The notes below the pieces were generated by a model that was not told where the DNA came from, did not search any database, and worked only from the letters and a program-made list of their open reading frames with translations. This document shows, in pieces, positions 1 to 8,915 of a stretch of DNA of 64,000 bases. This DNA is from Hyphomicrobiales bacterium (GTDB lineage Bacteria; Pseudomonadota; Alphaproteobacteria; Rhizobiales; JAJFHB01), in assembly GCA_021775755.1 (NCBI GenBank), contig JAJFHE010000033.1, forward strand, positions 124,001 to 188,000. The letters run 5' to 3'. A program made the position numbers and the translations under genes. Position 1 is the first letter of the stretch. Every line of letters begins with the position of its first letter.

Positions 1-27
1 CGCGGCGTTCCTAGCCCCTGAGCCGTG

Positions 28-1122
28 TCAGCAGCCGGCACGGCGGCGTTCCCGCACCGCAAGGCTACGGATGGTTTCCGAGGCGTTCGGAAATTCCTGC
101 TGCACCTGAGCGAAACTCGCGCAGGCCTGCTGCTTCTGTCCGAGATTTTTCAGCGACATAGCGAGCTTCAACAGGCTGTCGGGTGCCTTCGCGCTGGAAT
201 GAAAATCCCGGTAGCCGATAAGGAATGCCGCGGCGGCCGCGCGATAATCGCCACGCGCATAGTGCGCCTCGCCAAGCCAGTACTGCGCGTTGCCGGCAAG
301 CTGATGGGTGCGGTAGCTTTGCAGGAATTGTTCGAAGCCCGACTGCGCACTCTCAAAGCGCCGGCGCAGGAGGTCGTCGTAGGACTGCTGATAAAGCGCA
401 TCCGCACCGCTCGTGGCGGCGTTGCCGAGAGCCGCCTGCTGCGAGGGCACGCTGCCATCGAGGGGCTGTGCTTCAACCGGCTCAGGCAGTGCCGAGGGCG
501 AAGGCTGGCTCGGCTGCAGTTCCGACAGGGGAAGCGTTCCGAGAACCTGTGTGCCGGTGGCATTGTTGAGATTGACCGGCCCGGAACCGCCCGCGCCGTC
601 GTCAATTCCTGGATACTGATTGAGGACGGAGAGGTCGCCATAGGGCGACAGCGCATCGTTCAGACCCGCAACCTGCGTACCGTTGTCGTTGCTCGCAGGC
701 GGTGCCGCATTGCCGGACCGGCCGTCCCGTACCCGGCTTTCAAGCTCCTGAAAGCGGAATTCCGCGTCCTCGGAAAACCGGCGAAGCTGCTCGCTCAGCT
801 GCTGCATTTGGAAATTCAGCTGCTGCACCTGGCCCAGAAGGTTGCGCAGTTCCCCTTCGACCCGGTCGATGCGCAGCGACAGTCCGGCAGCCGTTGCGGG
901 ATCGGACCCGTAGGCCGGCGCCGGCGCGGGCTGCTGATAAACCGTTCCGCCACCGCCCTGCTCAATGCCGCGCAAACGATGCTCAAGCCGGATAATGCGA
1001 TCGTAAAGAGAATCCCATTCCGTATTGCTTTGTGCGAGGCTCACGCCGCCGCTCCACAACAGCGCAGCGCACGACACCGCCAGCACAGGCGCGCGCCAGG
1101 GCACGCGGCATTTAAAAATCAT
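28..1122 (-). CDS. cpoB: Tol-Pal system coordinator CpoB (YbgF)
   Basis: Periplasmic protein of 364 residues that in the known family links the Tol-Pal machine to peptidoglycan synthesis during division. An N-terminal signal peptide of about 31 residues ends near VSLAQ. A predicted coiled coil follows (roughly residues 80-125, rich in RVEGEL and QLSEQL heptads), as in the trimerisation domain of YbgF. After a Pro/Ser/Gln-rich linker, a C-terminal TPR domain (about 235-355) contains ALYQQSYDDLLRRRFESA and YWLGEAHYARGDYRAA. It is the last gene of the minus-strand tolQRAB-pal-cpoB run, 229 bases after pal, which fits the usual order. The stop is at 28-30, so the gene is complete. Identification is firm from domains plus context. 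Confidence 0.93.
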   Translation of the reverse strand: MIFKCRVPWRAPVLAVSCAALLWSGGVSLAQSNTEWDSLYDRIIRLEHRLRGIEQGGGGTVYQQPAPAPAYGSDPATAAGLSLRIDRVEGELRNLLGQVQQLNFQMQQLSEQLRRFSEDAEFRFQELESRVRDGRSGNAAPPASNDNGTQVAGLNDALSPYGDLSVLNQYPGIDDGAGGSGPVNLNNATGTQVLGTLPLSELQPSQPSPSALPEPVEAQPLDGSVPSQQAALGNAATSGADALYQQSYDDLLRRRFESAQSGFEQFLQSYRTHQLAGNAQYWLGEAHYARGDYRAAAAAFLIGYRDFHSSAKAPDSLLKLAMSLKNLGQKQQACASFAQVQQEFPNASETIRSLAVRERRRAGC

Positions 1123-1351
1123 CTCAGATAGTCTCCCGCACCGGCAATCATCTCACACCAAGCTCGTGTCAGGCCACCGAATGGTTCGCAGCCCCGACCT
1201 CCCGGTCGGCACTATATCCCGAATGAGCCGTTCCGAACAGCCACGGCGCGCGTCATCGCATAGCGGCAAATCCGGTCAGAACTGAGGCAAGCCTGAGGGC
1301 ACGGCAACGTTCGGTTGCCGCGAAACACTTCGGTTCTGCCCGATTTTCAGA

Positions 1352-1840
1352 TCAGGACTGCGCGCCGGATGTAAGGAGCGTCACGGACCGCCGGTTCTGC
1401 GACCAGCACGATTCCGCATCGCAGAGCGCCACCGGGCGTTCCTTGCCGTAGGAAATTGTATCGACGCGCGCCGGATTGATGCCCTGGCTGACGAGGAACG
1501 CCTTCGTGGTGTTTCCCCGCCGTGCGGACAGCGCGATATTGTATTCCCGCGTGCCGCGTTCATCGGCATGGCCTTCGACCTGAATGCGCACATTCGGATA
1601 CAGCTTCAACCAGGCCGCCTGCCGCCGCAGCGTTTCGCGCGCCGCATCCGTCAAGGTTGCCGTGTCGGTCAGGAAAAACACGCGATCGCCGACATTGACG
1701 ATGAAATCCCGCTCCGAACCAGGTGTCGCCGGTTCCGCATTTACGGCCCCGGGTTGCTCCGTATTCGTCGATTCACATGCCACCAGCGCCACTAGCGCAA
1801 GCCCCACCACTACCGCACGAAGAGCCGTTAGACGAATCAT
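1352..1840 (-). CDS. pal: Peptidoglycan-associated lipoprotein Pal
   Basis: Outer-membrane lipoprotein of 162 residues that binds peptidoglycan and, through TolB, couples the outer membrane to the inner-membrane TolQRA motor. A short lipoprotein signal peptide ends in the lipobox LVAC, so the mature protein begins at Cys22. The C-terminal OmpA-like domain (about 50-158) carries the family core VEGHADERGTREYN followed by ALSARRGNTTKAFL, which supplies the Asp and Arg that contact diaminopimelate in characterised Pal proteins. It lies between tolB and cpoB on the same strand. About 170 bases separate it from tolB, so a separate promoter is possible. Confidence 0.96.
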   Translation of the reverse strand: MIRLTALRAVVVGLALVALVACESTNTEQPGAVNAEPATPGSERDFIVNVGDRVFFLTDTATLTDAARETLRRQAAWLKLYPNVRIQVEGHADERGTREYNIALSARRGNTTKAFLVSQGINPARVDTISYGKERPVALCDAESCWSQNRRSVTLLTSGAQS

Positions 1841-2011
1841 GCACTCATACTCCTTTCACAGCGATCTTCGCTATCTAGTATAGAAATCAGACACCTGAAG
1901 TGCGCAATCCTAGGGCATTCTGTCACAGTGATCAGAATTCCCGTAAATACGCGCAAATTGTACTGATTTATCTAGCCGTCACTGTGTATTACCCAACTTA
2001 CTGTGCCACGC

Positions 2012-3361
2012 TTAGTTCATCAAGGGCGACCAAGCGGGGTCAGACGCAAAGTTCGGTGTCTGAATTTGCCGCTCATTGTACCCGGTCAGGTCTACTGAAA
2101 AGAGGTTCGGCCCACCGCGCTCGCCGCGACTTTCCCGAAAAAATATCAGCACCCGACCGTTCGGTGCCCAAGTAGGCCCCTCATTGTGATAACCCTCGGT
2201 TAATATTCTCTCACCAGAACCGTCGGGACGCATGACACCGATAAGAAACTTGCCGCGCGACAACTTGGTGAAGGCGATGAGATCGCCGCGCGGCGACCAC
2301 ACGGGCGTAGAATACCGCCCTTCACCAAAGCTGATACGCCGCTGGTTCGAACCGTCCGAGCTCATCACGTAGATCTGCTGGTTGCCGCTGCGGTCCGAGG
2401 TGAAGGTCACCATTGAGCTGTCGGGCGCATAGGAAGGTGACGTATCGATTGCCGGCGTATTGGTAAGGCGCTGGGTGCGCCGCGTCTGCAGATCCATTGT
2501 ATAGATGTTGGCATTGCCGCCCTGCTGCAGCGACATGATGACCTGCCGGCCGTCCGGCGAAAAACGCGGTGCAAACGTCATGCCCGGAAAGTCGCCGACG
2601 ATCTGACGCTGGCCGGTCTCTATATTGTAGATGTAGACGCGCGCCTGGCCGCCCGCATAGGACATATAGGCGATCTCCTGAGCGCGCGGATTGAAGCGCG
2701 GCGTCAGCACGAGGTTTTCGCCGTTGGTCAGGCGCCTGAAATTGGCTCCGTCCTGATCCATCATGACCAGCCGCTTGATGCGCTGATCCTTGGGTCCGGA
2801 TTCTTCGATGAACACGACGCGCGAATCGAAATAGCCGGACTCCCCGGTTAGCCGCTCGTAAATGGCATCAGAGATCAGATGCCCGATGCGGCGCCAGTTG
2901 CGCGGTGTCGTGAAGAACTGAAAACCGGTCATCTGCTGTTGCGAGAGCACATCCCACAAGCGGAACTCCGCCTTGATGCGGCCATCGCTTTGCAGGGACA
3001 CCCGGCCCGTGACAAGTGCCTGCGCATTGATGATGCGCCAGTCGCCGAACCGGGGTTGGGCGTTAAAGTCGGTAATCCGCTCGATGAACGCTTCGCGTGC
3101 AATCGGCTTGAACAACCCCGATCTTGCGAGGTTGTTGGTGATGACACCGACAATGTCGGTTGCAAACTGGCGCTCGCGGTCGTCGCCGCCGAGAAAATCC
3201 GCCACCGCGACCGGCAAAGGCTCGACATTACCGCGCGTAATATCGATCTCGATCAGCGCGTAGGCCTTGTAAGGCCCCGCGAGCACGAGAGATACCGCCA
3301 GCACGAGAGTTGCCAGCAGCGCCTTTCCGGCACCTCCCAACTGTGTCGACATTGACCTCAT
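2012..3361 (-). CDS. tolB: Tol-Pal translocation protein TolB
   Basis: Periplasmic TolB, which binds Pal and TolA. A signal peptide (hydrophobic [21 protein letters not shown]) precedes the TolB N-terminal domain starting [17 protein letters not shown], and a six-bladed beta-propeller of PD40/WD-like repeats follows (for example [39 protein letters not shown]). Three in-frame ATGs are possible (3382, 3361, 3352). The 3382 start lies only five bases from the tolA stop and has no ribosome-binding site, whereas 3361 is preceded by AAGGATGAGG, so 3361 is preferred (449 residues); 3352 would also keep the signal peptide. It is closely linked to tolA, so co-transcription is likely. Confidence 0.96.
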   Translation of the reverse strand: MRSMSTQLGGAGKALLATLVLAVSLVLAGPYKAYALIEIDITRGNVEPLPVAVADFLGGDDRERQFATDIVGVITNNLARSGLFKPIAREAFIERITDFNAQPRFGDWRIINAQALVTGRVSLQSDGRIKAEFRLWDVLSQQQMTGFQFFTTPRNWRRIGHLISDAIYERLTGESGYFDSRVVFIEESGPKDQRIKRLVMMDQDGANFRRLTNGENLVLTPRFNPRAQEIAYMSYAGGQARVYIYNIETGQRQIVGDFPGMTFAPRFSPDGRQVIMSLQQGGNANIYTMDLQTRRTQRLTNTPAIDTSPSYAPDSSMVTFTSDRSGNQQIYVMSSDGSNQRRISFGEGRYSTPVWSPRGDLIAFTKLSRGKFLIGVMRPDGSGERILTEGYHNEGPTWAPNGRVLIFFRESRGERGGPNLFSVDLTGYNERQIQTPNFASDPAWSPLMN

Positions 3362-3387
3362 TGCCTCATCCTTGATCCGCATTAGCC

Positions 3388-4251
3388 CTAGCTACGAAAC
3401 ATCTTGCTCGGGTCGAAATTGATGATGATTTCGCGCCACGCTCCGAATTTCTCCGCAGGCATATCATAAGGTTGGCACCGAATGACAGCCCGGCGTGCCG
3501 CTTCGGCCGCGGCACGGAACTGCGCGTTGGAACTGGTGTTGAGGAATTCCGGCGCCCCGTCGAGCCGGCCATCCTGGTGCAGATAGATCTTCAGCCTGAC
3601 GAGCAGAGATTCCGCACCGGAGACCCCGATCGGCGGGCTCCAGCACTTCTCGATCTGCCGGATCAACGCGCCACGTTCATCCGCACTCACCACCGCGTCC
3701 GTGCCAACCGGTGTCGGCGTCTGACTGTAATCGGGCTGGCCGGTTTCCTCCGGCTGCTCTACCGGTGCCGGCTCGTTTTCTTCCGGCAGCTTGTCGAGCA
3801 GCGCTGCAATGTTGTCCGGATCGAACCGGTCAGGCTCAGGATCCGGGCGCCGGGGCGGCGGCTCCGGCTTGGCCGGTGGCAGCGGATAGGAGATCTGTTC
3901 CTCTGCCGGTGCCTCCGGTTCAGGCTCTGGAACGGCTTCGGGCACAAGCTCAGGTTCCGGTGGCGGCGTTGGCGCTTCCGGCTCCGGCAGTGCTGCAACT
4001 TCCTCGGGCTCGGACGGCTCCGGCTCCGGCGGCAGCGGCTCGGCCTCCTCAACCGGTTCGGGCAGCTCTTCCGGCGGCACCTCGTCAGTGCTGGCGCGCA
4101 GCCGGTTGAAATCCTCGATCGTCAGAATGTCGACGGGCACCGACTCTTCGCCGGTCAGCTCGAACTCTTCAGGATCGGGCAGCGCCAGGGCCGCCGACAG
4201 AAGCAGCGCTGAATGCACAAAAACCGATACTGACAGGCTCCAACGCATCAA
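3388..4251 (-). CDS. tolA: Cell envelope integrity protein TolA
   Basis: Inner-membrane protein of 287 residues that spans the periplasm between TolQR and TolB/Pal. The N terminus has one transmembrane helix ([19 protein letters not shown]). Residues of about 50-170 form a long Pro/Glu-rich spacer (repeats such as [16 protein letters not shown]) instead of the Ala/Lys-rich helix of enterobacterial TolA. The C-terminal TolA domain III (about 190-287) includes [14 protein letters not shown] and [18 protein letters not shown], where two cysteines could form the usual disulfide. It sits between tolR and tolB. The acidic Pro-rich spacer is common in alphaproteobacterial TolA and probably makes an extended rod. 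Context makes the call reliable despite the divergent middle. Confidence 0.9.
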   Translation of the reverse strand: MMRWSLSVSVFVHSALLLSAALALPDPEEFELTGEESVPVDILTIEDFNRLRASTDEVPPEELPEPVEEAEPLPPEPEPSEPEEVAALPEPEAPTPPPEPELVPEAVPEPEPEAPAEEQISYPLPPAKPEPPPRRPDPEPDRFDPDNIAALLDKLPEENEPAPVEQPEETGQPDYSQTPTPVGTDAVVSADERGALIRQIEKCWSPPIGVSGAESLLVRLKIYLHQDGRLDGAPEFLNTSSNAQFRAAAEAARRAVIRCQPYDMPAEKFGAWREIIINFDPSKMFRS

Positions 4252-4274
4252 AATTCCATCAGGACATTCTTTGT

Positions 4275-4721
4275 CTACTCGGTATTTTCGAGATCGGTCA
4301 CCAGACCGATACGATTGAATCCGGCCGCGCTGATCGTTCCCATAACCTTCATCACAGTACCGTAGTCGACCCGCCTGTCGCCACGCACATAGATCCGTTG
4401 ATCATAGCCGTTCTCACTGATCGCAAGTAATTTCGGCACAATTTTGTCGATTTCTATCTCTGTTTCCTGCAGGAACACGCGGCCTTGCGTGTCTACCGTA
4501 ATGGTCAGCGGCTCCTTGTCGCCCTGCAGCGGATTGGCCTGCGTCTCCGGCAGTTCGATCGGCACGCCAACAGTCAGCAGCGGCGCGGCGATCATGAACA
4601 CGATGAGCAGCACCAGCATGACGTCGACGAACGGCGTGACGTTGATCTCCGCCATCGGCACATAACTCCGCCGTCGGCGGCGCCCGCCGCCCATGTCAGA
4701 TCCCGGCATCGACATGCCCAT
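4275..4721 (-). CDS. tolR: Biopolymer transport protein TolR (ExbD family)
   Basis: Inner-membrane component of the proton-driven TolQR motor, 148 residues. A glycine/arginine-rich cytoplasmic tail precedes a single transmembrane helix containing the functional aspartate in INVTPFVDVMLVLLIVFM. The periplasmic ExbD/TolR domain follows, with IELPETQANPL and the YDQRIYVRGDRRVDYGTV segment. It begins three bases after the tolQ stop and ends 23 bases before tolA, consistent with one operon. The conserved Asp in the helix indicates a functional proton path. Confidence 0.95.
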   Translation of the reverse strand: MGMSMPGSDMGGGRRRRRSYVPMAEINVTPFVDVMLVLLIVFMIAAPLLTVGVPIELPETQANPLQGDKEPLTITVDTQGRVFLQETEIEIDKIVPKLLAISENGYDQRIYVRGDRRVDYGTVMKVMGTISAAGFNRIGLVTDLENTE

Positions 4722-4724
4722 GGT

Positions 4725-5453
4725 CTATCCCCGTTCGTCGAGTTGCCGCGACACTATGGCGATAAATTCGTCGGCAAAGTTGTCCATACGCGCGCCGTGC
4801 CGCGTCAGGTCCGTGGAGAACTTGTTGTAGAATATCACCGCCGGAATGGCCGCAAGCAGCCCAAGCGCGGTGGCGAACAGTGCTTCCGCGATACCCGGCG
4901 CGACCACGGCAAGGTTGGTGTTTTCGCTGACCGCGATGGCCTGAAAGCTGGTCATGATTCCCCACACGGTTCCGAACAGGCCGATGAACGGCGCTGTGGC
5001 ACCGACGGTTGCAAGAAACAGGAGGCGACGCTCCAGCCGCCCCATCTCCTTTTGAATGGTGACATCCATGACCTTCTGGATACGCATCTGCAGGCCGGCA
5101 AAACCGCTCCGCGCGGCGCTGTCCTGGCTGCGCTTCCATTCGCGCATTGCCGCCATGAACAGCGACGACAGCGCGTGATTGGTATTAGGCCCGAGCGCCA
5201 GATAAAGCTCTTCCAGCGATTGGCCGGACCAAAACTGCTGTTCGAACTTGTCGGCGGCGCGTCGCATGCGCCGGAACGCGAACAGTTTTTCGAAAATGAT
5301 TGCCCAGGTCCATATCGACGACATCACAAGGCCGACGACAACGATCTTGACGACGATGTGCGCCTGCAGAAACAGCGAAAACAGCGAGATGTCGACCGCA
5401 GCCGCGTCGGGCACCCCGGCCGCAAGCTGGGCGGGTATTACTAAGGCGAGCAT
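4725..5453 (-). CDS. tolQ: Proton channel protein TolQ
   Basis: Inner-membrane MotA/TolQ/ExbB-family protein, 242 residues, forming the ion channel of the Tol-Pal motor with TolR. Three transmembrane segments are visible: an N-terminal one (IVVKIVVVGLVMSSIWTWAI), one after the cytoplasmic loop (LLFLATVGATAPFIGLFGTV) and one at about 165-190 (ALGLLAAIPAVIFYN). The signature GATAPFIGLFGTVWGIM is intact. It is the first gene of the minus-strand tol operon. In most relatives ybgC lies directly upstream; here ybgC is about 10.7 kb away (16125-16586) with unrelated genes between. Confidence 0.95.
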   Translation of the reverse strand: MLALVIPAQLAAGVPDAAAVDISLFSLFLQAHIVVKIVVVGLVMSSIWTWAIIFEKLFAFRRMRRAADKFEQQFWSGQSLEELYLALGPNTNHALSSLFMAAMREWKRSQDSAARSGFAGLQMRIQKVMDVTIQKEMGRLERRLLFLATVGATAPFIGLFGTVWGIMTSFQAIAVSENTNLAVVAPGIAEALFATALGLLAAIPAVIFYNKFSTDLTRHGARMDNFADEFIAIVSRQLDERG

Positions 5454-5914
5454 AATGTCTCTTCGCTAGAGATTGTCCGGTTACTGATCTGACTCGAGAT
5501 ACCAACACCCGGCGCCTCGCGTACCACACTCAAAACCCGTACACGCACCAGTAAATTCGGCGCATATGAGCCGCCAGAGTGTGTTGAAACTAGGGCATTT
5601 ACCCCAATGCCCGCAGACGATTCACGTCCCGGCGCCGCCGCAGGCTCTGTTGATCACATGTTCCGCCTGATGACAACCCACTGAACGTTAACGATTGGTT
5701 ACGAAGCACATGAAATCGCTGGCAGCGTGAGGCCGGACGTCAGGGGATATGCGCCCCTCAACGACGTCGTCATCGCCGCCTTTATCAAGCAGCCATGTCG
5801 CTACTCTCAACCGAACTCACGTCTACGCACGACTTGGTGAGCCGCCTTGCATCGGGATGCGCCCTGATCCATCTACGGTCGGACCCACTGTCGCAATCCA
5901 AAGGTATTCAAGCC
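5454..5914. promoter_or_regulatory. Divergent intergenic region upstream of tolQ and the DUF3179 gene
   Basis: About 460 bases lie between the tolQ start (minus) and the preferred start of the DUF3179 gene (plus). It must hold the tol operon promoter. TTAA-N7-TTAC at 5688-5702 resembles the alphaproteobacterial CtrA box (TTAA-N7-TTAA) with one mismatch, but such matches also occur by chance. The left copy of an imperfect direct repeat (5644-5701) overlaps this site. No convincing additional coding sequence was seen. Confidence 0.4.
5644..5701. repeat. Left copy of an imperfect direct repeat flanking the DUF3179 gene
   Basis: This stretch matches 7353-7409 with the same orientation. Both contain GCTCT, then GA(T/C)CACATGT, CTGA, CAACCCACTGA(A/G)CGTTA and CGA in the same order, about three quarters identical by eye. 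In the plus direction both also read as a short open C terminus ending in a Thr-His-stop (DHM..L...TH*), so they could be the 3' ends of two old gene copies. Confidence 0.6.
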
Positions 5915-7309
5915 GTGCACTTTGCCTCCATTCAGTTCCGTGAACTTTTCACGGCGTTGCTGATCGCCGCCACAATCGCCTTCGCACCCTCGCAGGCTTC
6001 CGCCGCCGACAGTGAGGCTGCCATTGCAAACCACAGCCGAAATCTGCTCTTCGGATCACCGCTGGAATTTCAAACATCTTTGGCAGCCTTGAATGCACGT
6101 GGCCAAACCGACGTGACGGCTATCATGATACTCGCCCTGCGTTACAGGGATAACGGCACATCCGAACTCACAGCTTCGCTCGCCGCGCTCACCGGCCACG
6201 CCGCCGGCAACTGGTTCGACTGGATGGTATGGCAGGAACAACATTCCGAACCGGCGCCACACTCAAGCTATGCCGACATCAAACTGGAACTTTTCCAACG
6301 CATTGATCCTGAGTTCCAGCGCTTCTTTCCCGATGCCGAGACCCTTGAAGAGATGCGGATCGATTTCACCGAAGTCACGTGGGGCGGTGTCAGGGTTGAC
6401 GGCATTCCGTCATTGGACAATCCGGAACTGATTTCCGGCCCCCAGGCATCCTATCTACAGGACGAAGACCTGGTGTTTGGCGTTGAGATAAACGGCGATA
6501 CCCGTGCCTATCCGTTGCGCATCATGGGCTGGCACGAAATGTTCAACGAGACTATCGGCGGTGTTCCGGTGGTGCTTGCCTACTGCACATTATGCGGTTC
6601 GGGAATATTATTCGAAACGGAAGTAGAGGGCCGTGCCGAACCGTTTGTATTCGGCTCATCCGGACTTCTTTATCGCTCAAACAAGCTGATGTTCGACCGC
6701 GAAACGAACAGTCTGTGGAACCAGTTCACCGGCCGCCCGGTATCGGGACCACTCGTCGGCAGCACCATCGAACTCAAAATACGGCCCGTCGCCATCACCA
6801 GTTGGGCAAACTGGTACACCGCACATCCAGATACCCGCGTCCTCTCTCATGAGACCGGCCACCGGCGCAACTATGGCTCAGGCGTGGTCTACCGCGATTA
6901 CTTCGCAAGCCCGGACCTGATGTTTCCCACCGTGGTTGACGAAACTCTTTTCAAGCAAAAGAGTTACGTGTTCGGTATCCGCAATGTCGCTGCGTCGAAA
7001 GCCTGGCCAATCTCCGCGTTTGCCGGCGGCGCGATCATTAATGACCGCGTGGGCGCGCGCCCGGTGGTGCTTATCGGTGACGCCGCAACGCGAACCGTGC
7101 GCGCCTACGACCGTGGAGACCGGGAGTTTTCGGCAACGGAAGATCCTCGCAGCCTTGCAAGCGATGGGGCAAGCTGGCGCATCGGCGAGGAAGCACTCGT
7201 AGGGCCGGACGGCACCACGCTTGCCCGCATTCCCGGGCATATCGCCTACTGGTTCGCGTGGAACGGTTATCTCGGTACGGAGAGCGAAATTTACCGCGTC
7301 GGCGAATAA
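5915..7309 (+). CDS. Secreted DUF3179 domain protein
   Basis: Predicted exported protein of unknown biochemical role, 464 residues from the chosen start. A GTG at 5915 with AAGG about ten bases upstream gives a clean signal peptide (FRELFTALLIAATIAFAPSQ, cleavage near ASA-AD); the longer reading from ATG 5795 would bury this peptide inside the protein. The DUF3179 domain fills the C-terminal two thirds. It includes FGVEINGDTRAYPLRIM, WHEMFNETIGG, the cysteine motif YCTLCGSG, and later SLWNQFTGRPVSGPLVG and HETGHRRNYG. The CxxC-like pair and conserved His/Glu suggest metal or redox chemistry, but none is established. It stands alone, flanked by imperfect direct repeats, in the block separating tolQ from ybgC. 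Confidence 0.85.
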   Translation: MHFASIQFRELFTALLIAATIAFAPSQASAADSEAAIANHSRNLLFGSPLEFQTSLAALNARGQTDVTAIMILALRYRDNGTSELTASLAALTGHAAGNWFDWMVWQEQHSEPAPHSSYADIKLELFQRIDPEFQRFFPDAETLEEMRIDFTEVTWGGVRVDGIPSLDNPELISGPQASYLQDEDLVFGVEINGDTRAYPLRIMGWHEMFNETIGGVPVVLAYCTLCGSGILFETEVEGRAEPFVFGSSGLLYRSNKLMFDRETNSLWNQFTGRPVSGPLVGSTIELKIRPVAITSWANWYTAHPDTRVLSHETGHRRNYGSGVVYRDYFASPDLMFPTVVDETLFKQKSYVFGIRNVAASKAWPISAFAGGAIINDRVGARPVVLIGDAATRTVRAYDRGDREFSATEDPRSLASDGASWRIGEEALVGPDGTTLARIPGHIAYWFAWNGYLGTESEIYRVGE

Positions 7310-7352
7310 CCCCGGCGGAGCCCCTTGAGCTCGGCTTCCAGCGCTGTGAGAC

Positions 7353-7409
7353 GCTCTTTGACCACATGTACGATCTGAACCCAACCCACTGAGCGTTATC
7401 GAAATGGTA
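7353..7409. repeat. Right copy of the imperfect direct repeat flanking the DUF3179 gene
   Basis: Counterpart of 5644-5701, located just beyond the DUF3179 stop and before the 3' end of the convergent ferredoxin gene. The longest shared run is CAACCCACTGA; the flanking CACATGT and CGTTA blocks are also shared at identical spacing. Confidence 0.6.
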
Positions 7410-7424
7410 CGGATCGGGCAAGCG

Positions 7425-7733
7425 TCACAGTTCGATGTACAACTGATCGCCCTCAAGCCTGACCGCATAAGTCTTGAGATCGAGGCAGACGGGCGCAGAC
7501 AGCGCCTTGCCGCTTGGGATGTCGAAACGCCCACCATGCAGCGGACATTCGATGACCATCCCCGTGACCAACCCCTCTTCCAGATGCTGGTCTTCGTGGG
7601 TGCACAATCCATCGGTCGCGAAATATCCTTTTTCGGTCCTGTAGACGGCGTATGTCCGGTCGTCATGATCGAAGCGGATGAGATCCTCGTCGTCGATGTC
7701 ATCTGCAGCACACACACGTACCCATTCGCTCAT
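7425..7733 (-). CDS. Rieske-type 2Fe-2S ferredoxin (MocE family)
   Basis: Small cytoplasmic Rieske ferredoxin of 102 residues. The two cluster motifs are present: CTHEDQHLEEG (Cys-X-His) and CPLHGGRFD (Cys-X2-His). The length and the start MSEWVRVCAADDIDDED fit stand-alone ferredoxins that feed electrons to non-haem iron oxygenases. It lies 36 bases downstream of a membrane desaturase gene on the same strand, the same pairing as mocE and mocD in rhizobial rhizopine catabolism. A ferredoxin reductase (MocF type) is not in the window. It most likely supplies electrons to the desaturase-like enzyme next door; the actual substrate is unknown. Confidence 0.88.
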   Translation of the reverse strand: MSEWVRVCAADDIDDEDLIRFDHDDRTYAVYRTEKGYFATDGLCTHEDQHLEEGLVTGMVIECPLHGGRFDIPSGKALSAPVCLDLKTYAVRLEGDQLYIEL

Positions 7734-7769
7734 GGCTCAAGCCCCCCCCTGGACAGCCTCAATTGACGG

Positions 7770-8798
7770 TCAACGCACCGACCGTTGGGCAACACGCTCA
7801 AACCCGCCTTCGGTGATCATGTGCGGCGCCTGACGGATCGTCGCGGCTTTCGTGCTCATGCCAAGCGAGCGGCGGATAACTACGGACAGCACTTCAACAT
7901 TGGTGCGAATAACGCCCGGGTCCGGGTCCGGCAACTGATCGGCAACCGCTTCACCTAACGCTTCAAGTCCGTAGAATGGAACCTGCGGGTAGAGGTGGTG
8001 CTCTACGTGATTGTTCATGTTCATGTAGAGGAACCGGCCAAGCCACGTCGTTTTGAACGAGCGGGTGCTTTCCAAAATGGAGGGCGAATCTTCTTGCATC
8101 TCCACATGCTGGATAAGCGTGAACAACATCATTACCGGCCCGCCAAGGAGACGTGGCAGGACCAAAAACCACAAGGGCCAGGTGACGTCCGCAATGATCA
8201 GCCCGGCAATCGCGCCATAAACGGCAAGAAAAATCCGCGCATTGCGCGTCATTTTCGCAAGCTCGCTTTCAGGCGTCACCGACCGCACGACGTCGGAGTA
8301 ACGGCCACAGGCCAACTTCGGCAAATGGCTAGCATGAAACCGCAATAGCGCCAGTCCCGATACCTCAATAAGCCAGCCTTTGAAGTCCATCGGCGTATCG
8401 AACGGCATCTGGCTGTCCTTGTTCGTGTGCCAGGTGTAGGTGTGATGGTTGGTGTGCGTGTAGCGGCGCCGGAGCGGTTCTTCCATATAGAGCAGCGATG
8501 TCAGCCAGAACACCACTTCATTGAGCCAGCGCGTCCGAAACGCCGTGCCATGCGCCGTTTCGTGACTGAACGAATAGCTCGGCACAGTCAAAAACACACC
8601 GTGAAGAAACATCGCCGGCCACAGCCACCAGGTATCTAGTGCAAGCCACACAAGCGTGGCCGTCGCGCCAAGGCTCAAGCCCCATTGCACCAGATAGACA
8701 ATCCCCGGCCGGTCGCTCCGGCGGGCAATCGCTTTCAGCTGCTTCTTGTCGATTTTGACGCCGCTCGATGCGGCATTCGTGGCCACAAATCCTGTCAT
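7770..8798 (-). CDS. Membrane fatty-acid desaturase/hydroxylase family protein (MocD-like)
   Basis: Integral membrane di-iron oxygenase of 342 residues. All three histidine boxes are visible: HETAHG, HTNHHTYTWH (HXXHH type) and NNHVEHHLYP (HXXHH). Hydrophobic pairs surround them (for example LSLGATATLVWLALDTWWLW). The ATG at 8798 is chosen because GAGGGAA lies six bases upstream; an upstream in-frame ATG at 8855 lacks a site. It forms a likely two-gene operon with the Rieske ferredoxin and is divergent from a LysR gene. Candidate substrates are fatty acids, alkanes or a small methylated compound as for MocD; sequence alone cannot choose. Confidence 0.87.
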   Translation of the reverse strand: MTGFVATNAASSGVKIDKKQLKAIARRSDRPGIVYLVQWGLSLGATATLVWLALDTWWLWPAMFLHGVFLTVPSYSFSHETAHGTAFRTRWLNEVVFWLTSLLYMEEPLRRRYTHTNHHTYTWHTNKDSQMPFDTPMDFKGWLIEVSGLALLRFHASHLPKLACGRYSDVVRSVTPESELAKMTRNARIFLAVYGAIAGLIIADVTWPLWFLVLPRLLGGPVMMLFTLIQHVEMQEDSPSILESTRSFKTTWLGRFLYMNMNNHVEHHLYPQVPFYGLEALGEAVADQLPDPDPGVIRTNVEVLSVVIRRSLGMSTKAATIRQAPHMITEGGFERVAQRSVR

Positions 8799-8915
8799 CG
8801 GGGTTCCCTCACCGTACAGTCCGGGCCGAAATTGACATGCACGGGAGGCCTCCACAAACGAAAAAAAAGAATCTATACATTAGCTACACTTATAGCTTCC
8901 TTTTGGAGAGAGATC
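8799..8915. promoter_or_regulatory. Divergent promoter region with LysR-type operator candidate
   Basis: Intergenic segment between the desaturase and LysR starts. CTATA (8873-8877) and TATAG (8891-8895) form an interrupted dyad with 13 bases between, close to the T-N11-A pattern bound by LysR regulators. A GGAGGCCTCC palindrome lies at 8844-8853. This arrangement suggests the LysR protein controls both its own gene and the desaturase-ferredoxin pair. Confidence 0.45.

Noticed and set aside
25-1131. Long open frame opposite cpoB (368 codons, plus strand)
   Set aside because: It mirrors cpoB almost exactly; cpoB has a signal peptide, coiled coil and TPRs and fits the operon, while the mirror frame has no motif. 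High GC keeps antisense frames open.
1123-1351. Small gene between cpoB and pal
   Set aside because: Only short frames without ribosome-binding sites; a weak GGCAAC/GTTGCC stem was the sole feature.
3472-4212. Open frame opposite tolA
   Set aside because: Shadow of the Pro/Glu-rich tolA middle; Arg/Leu-rich with no domain or start signal.
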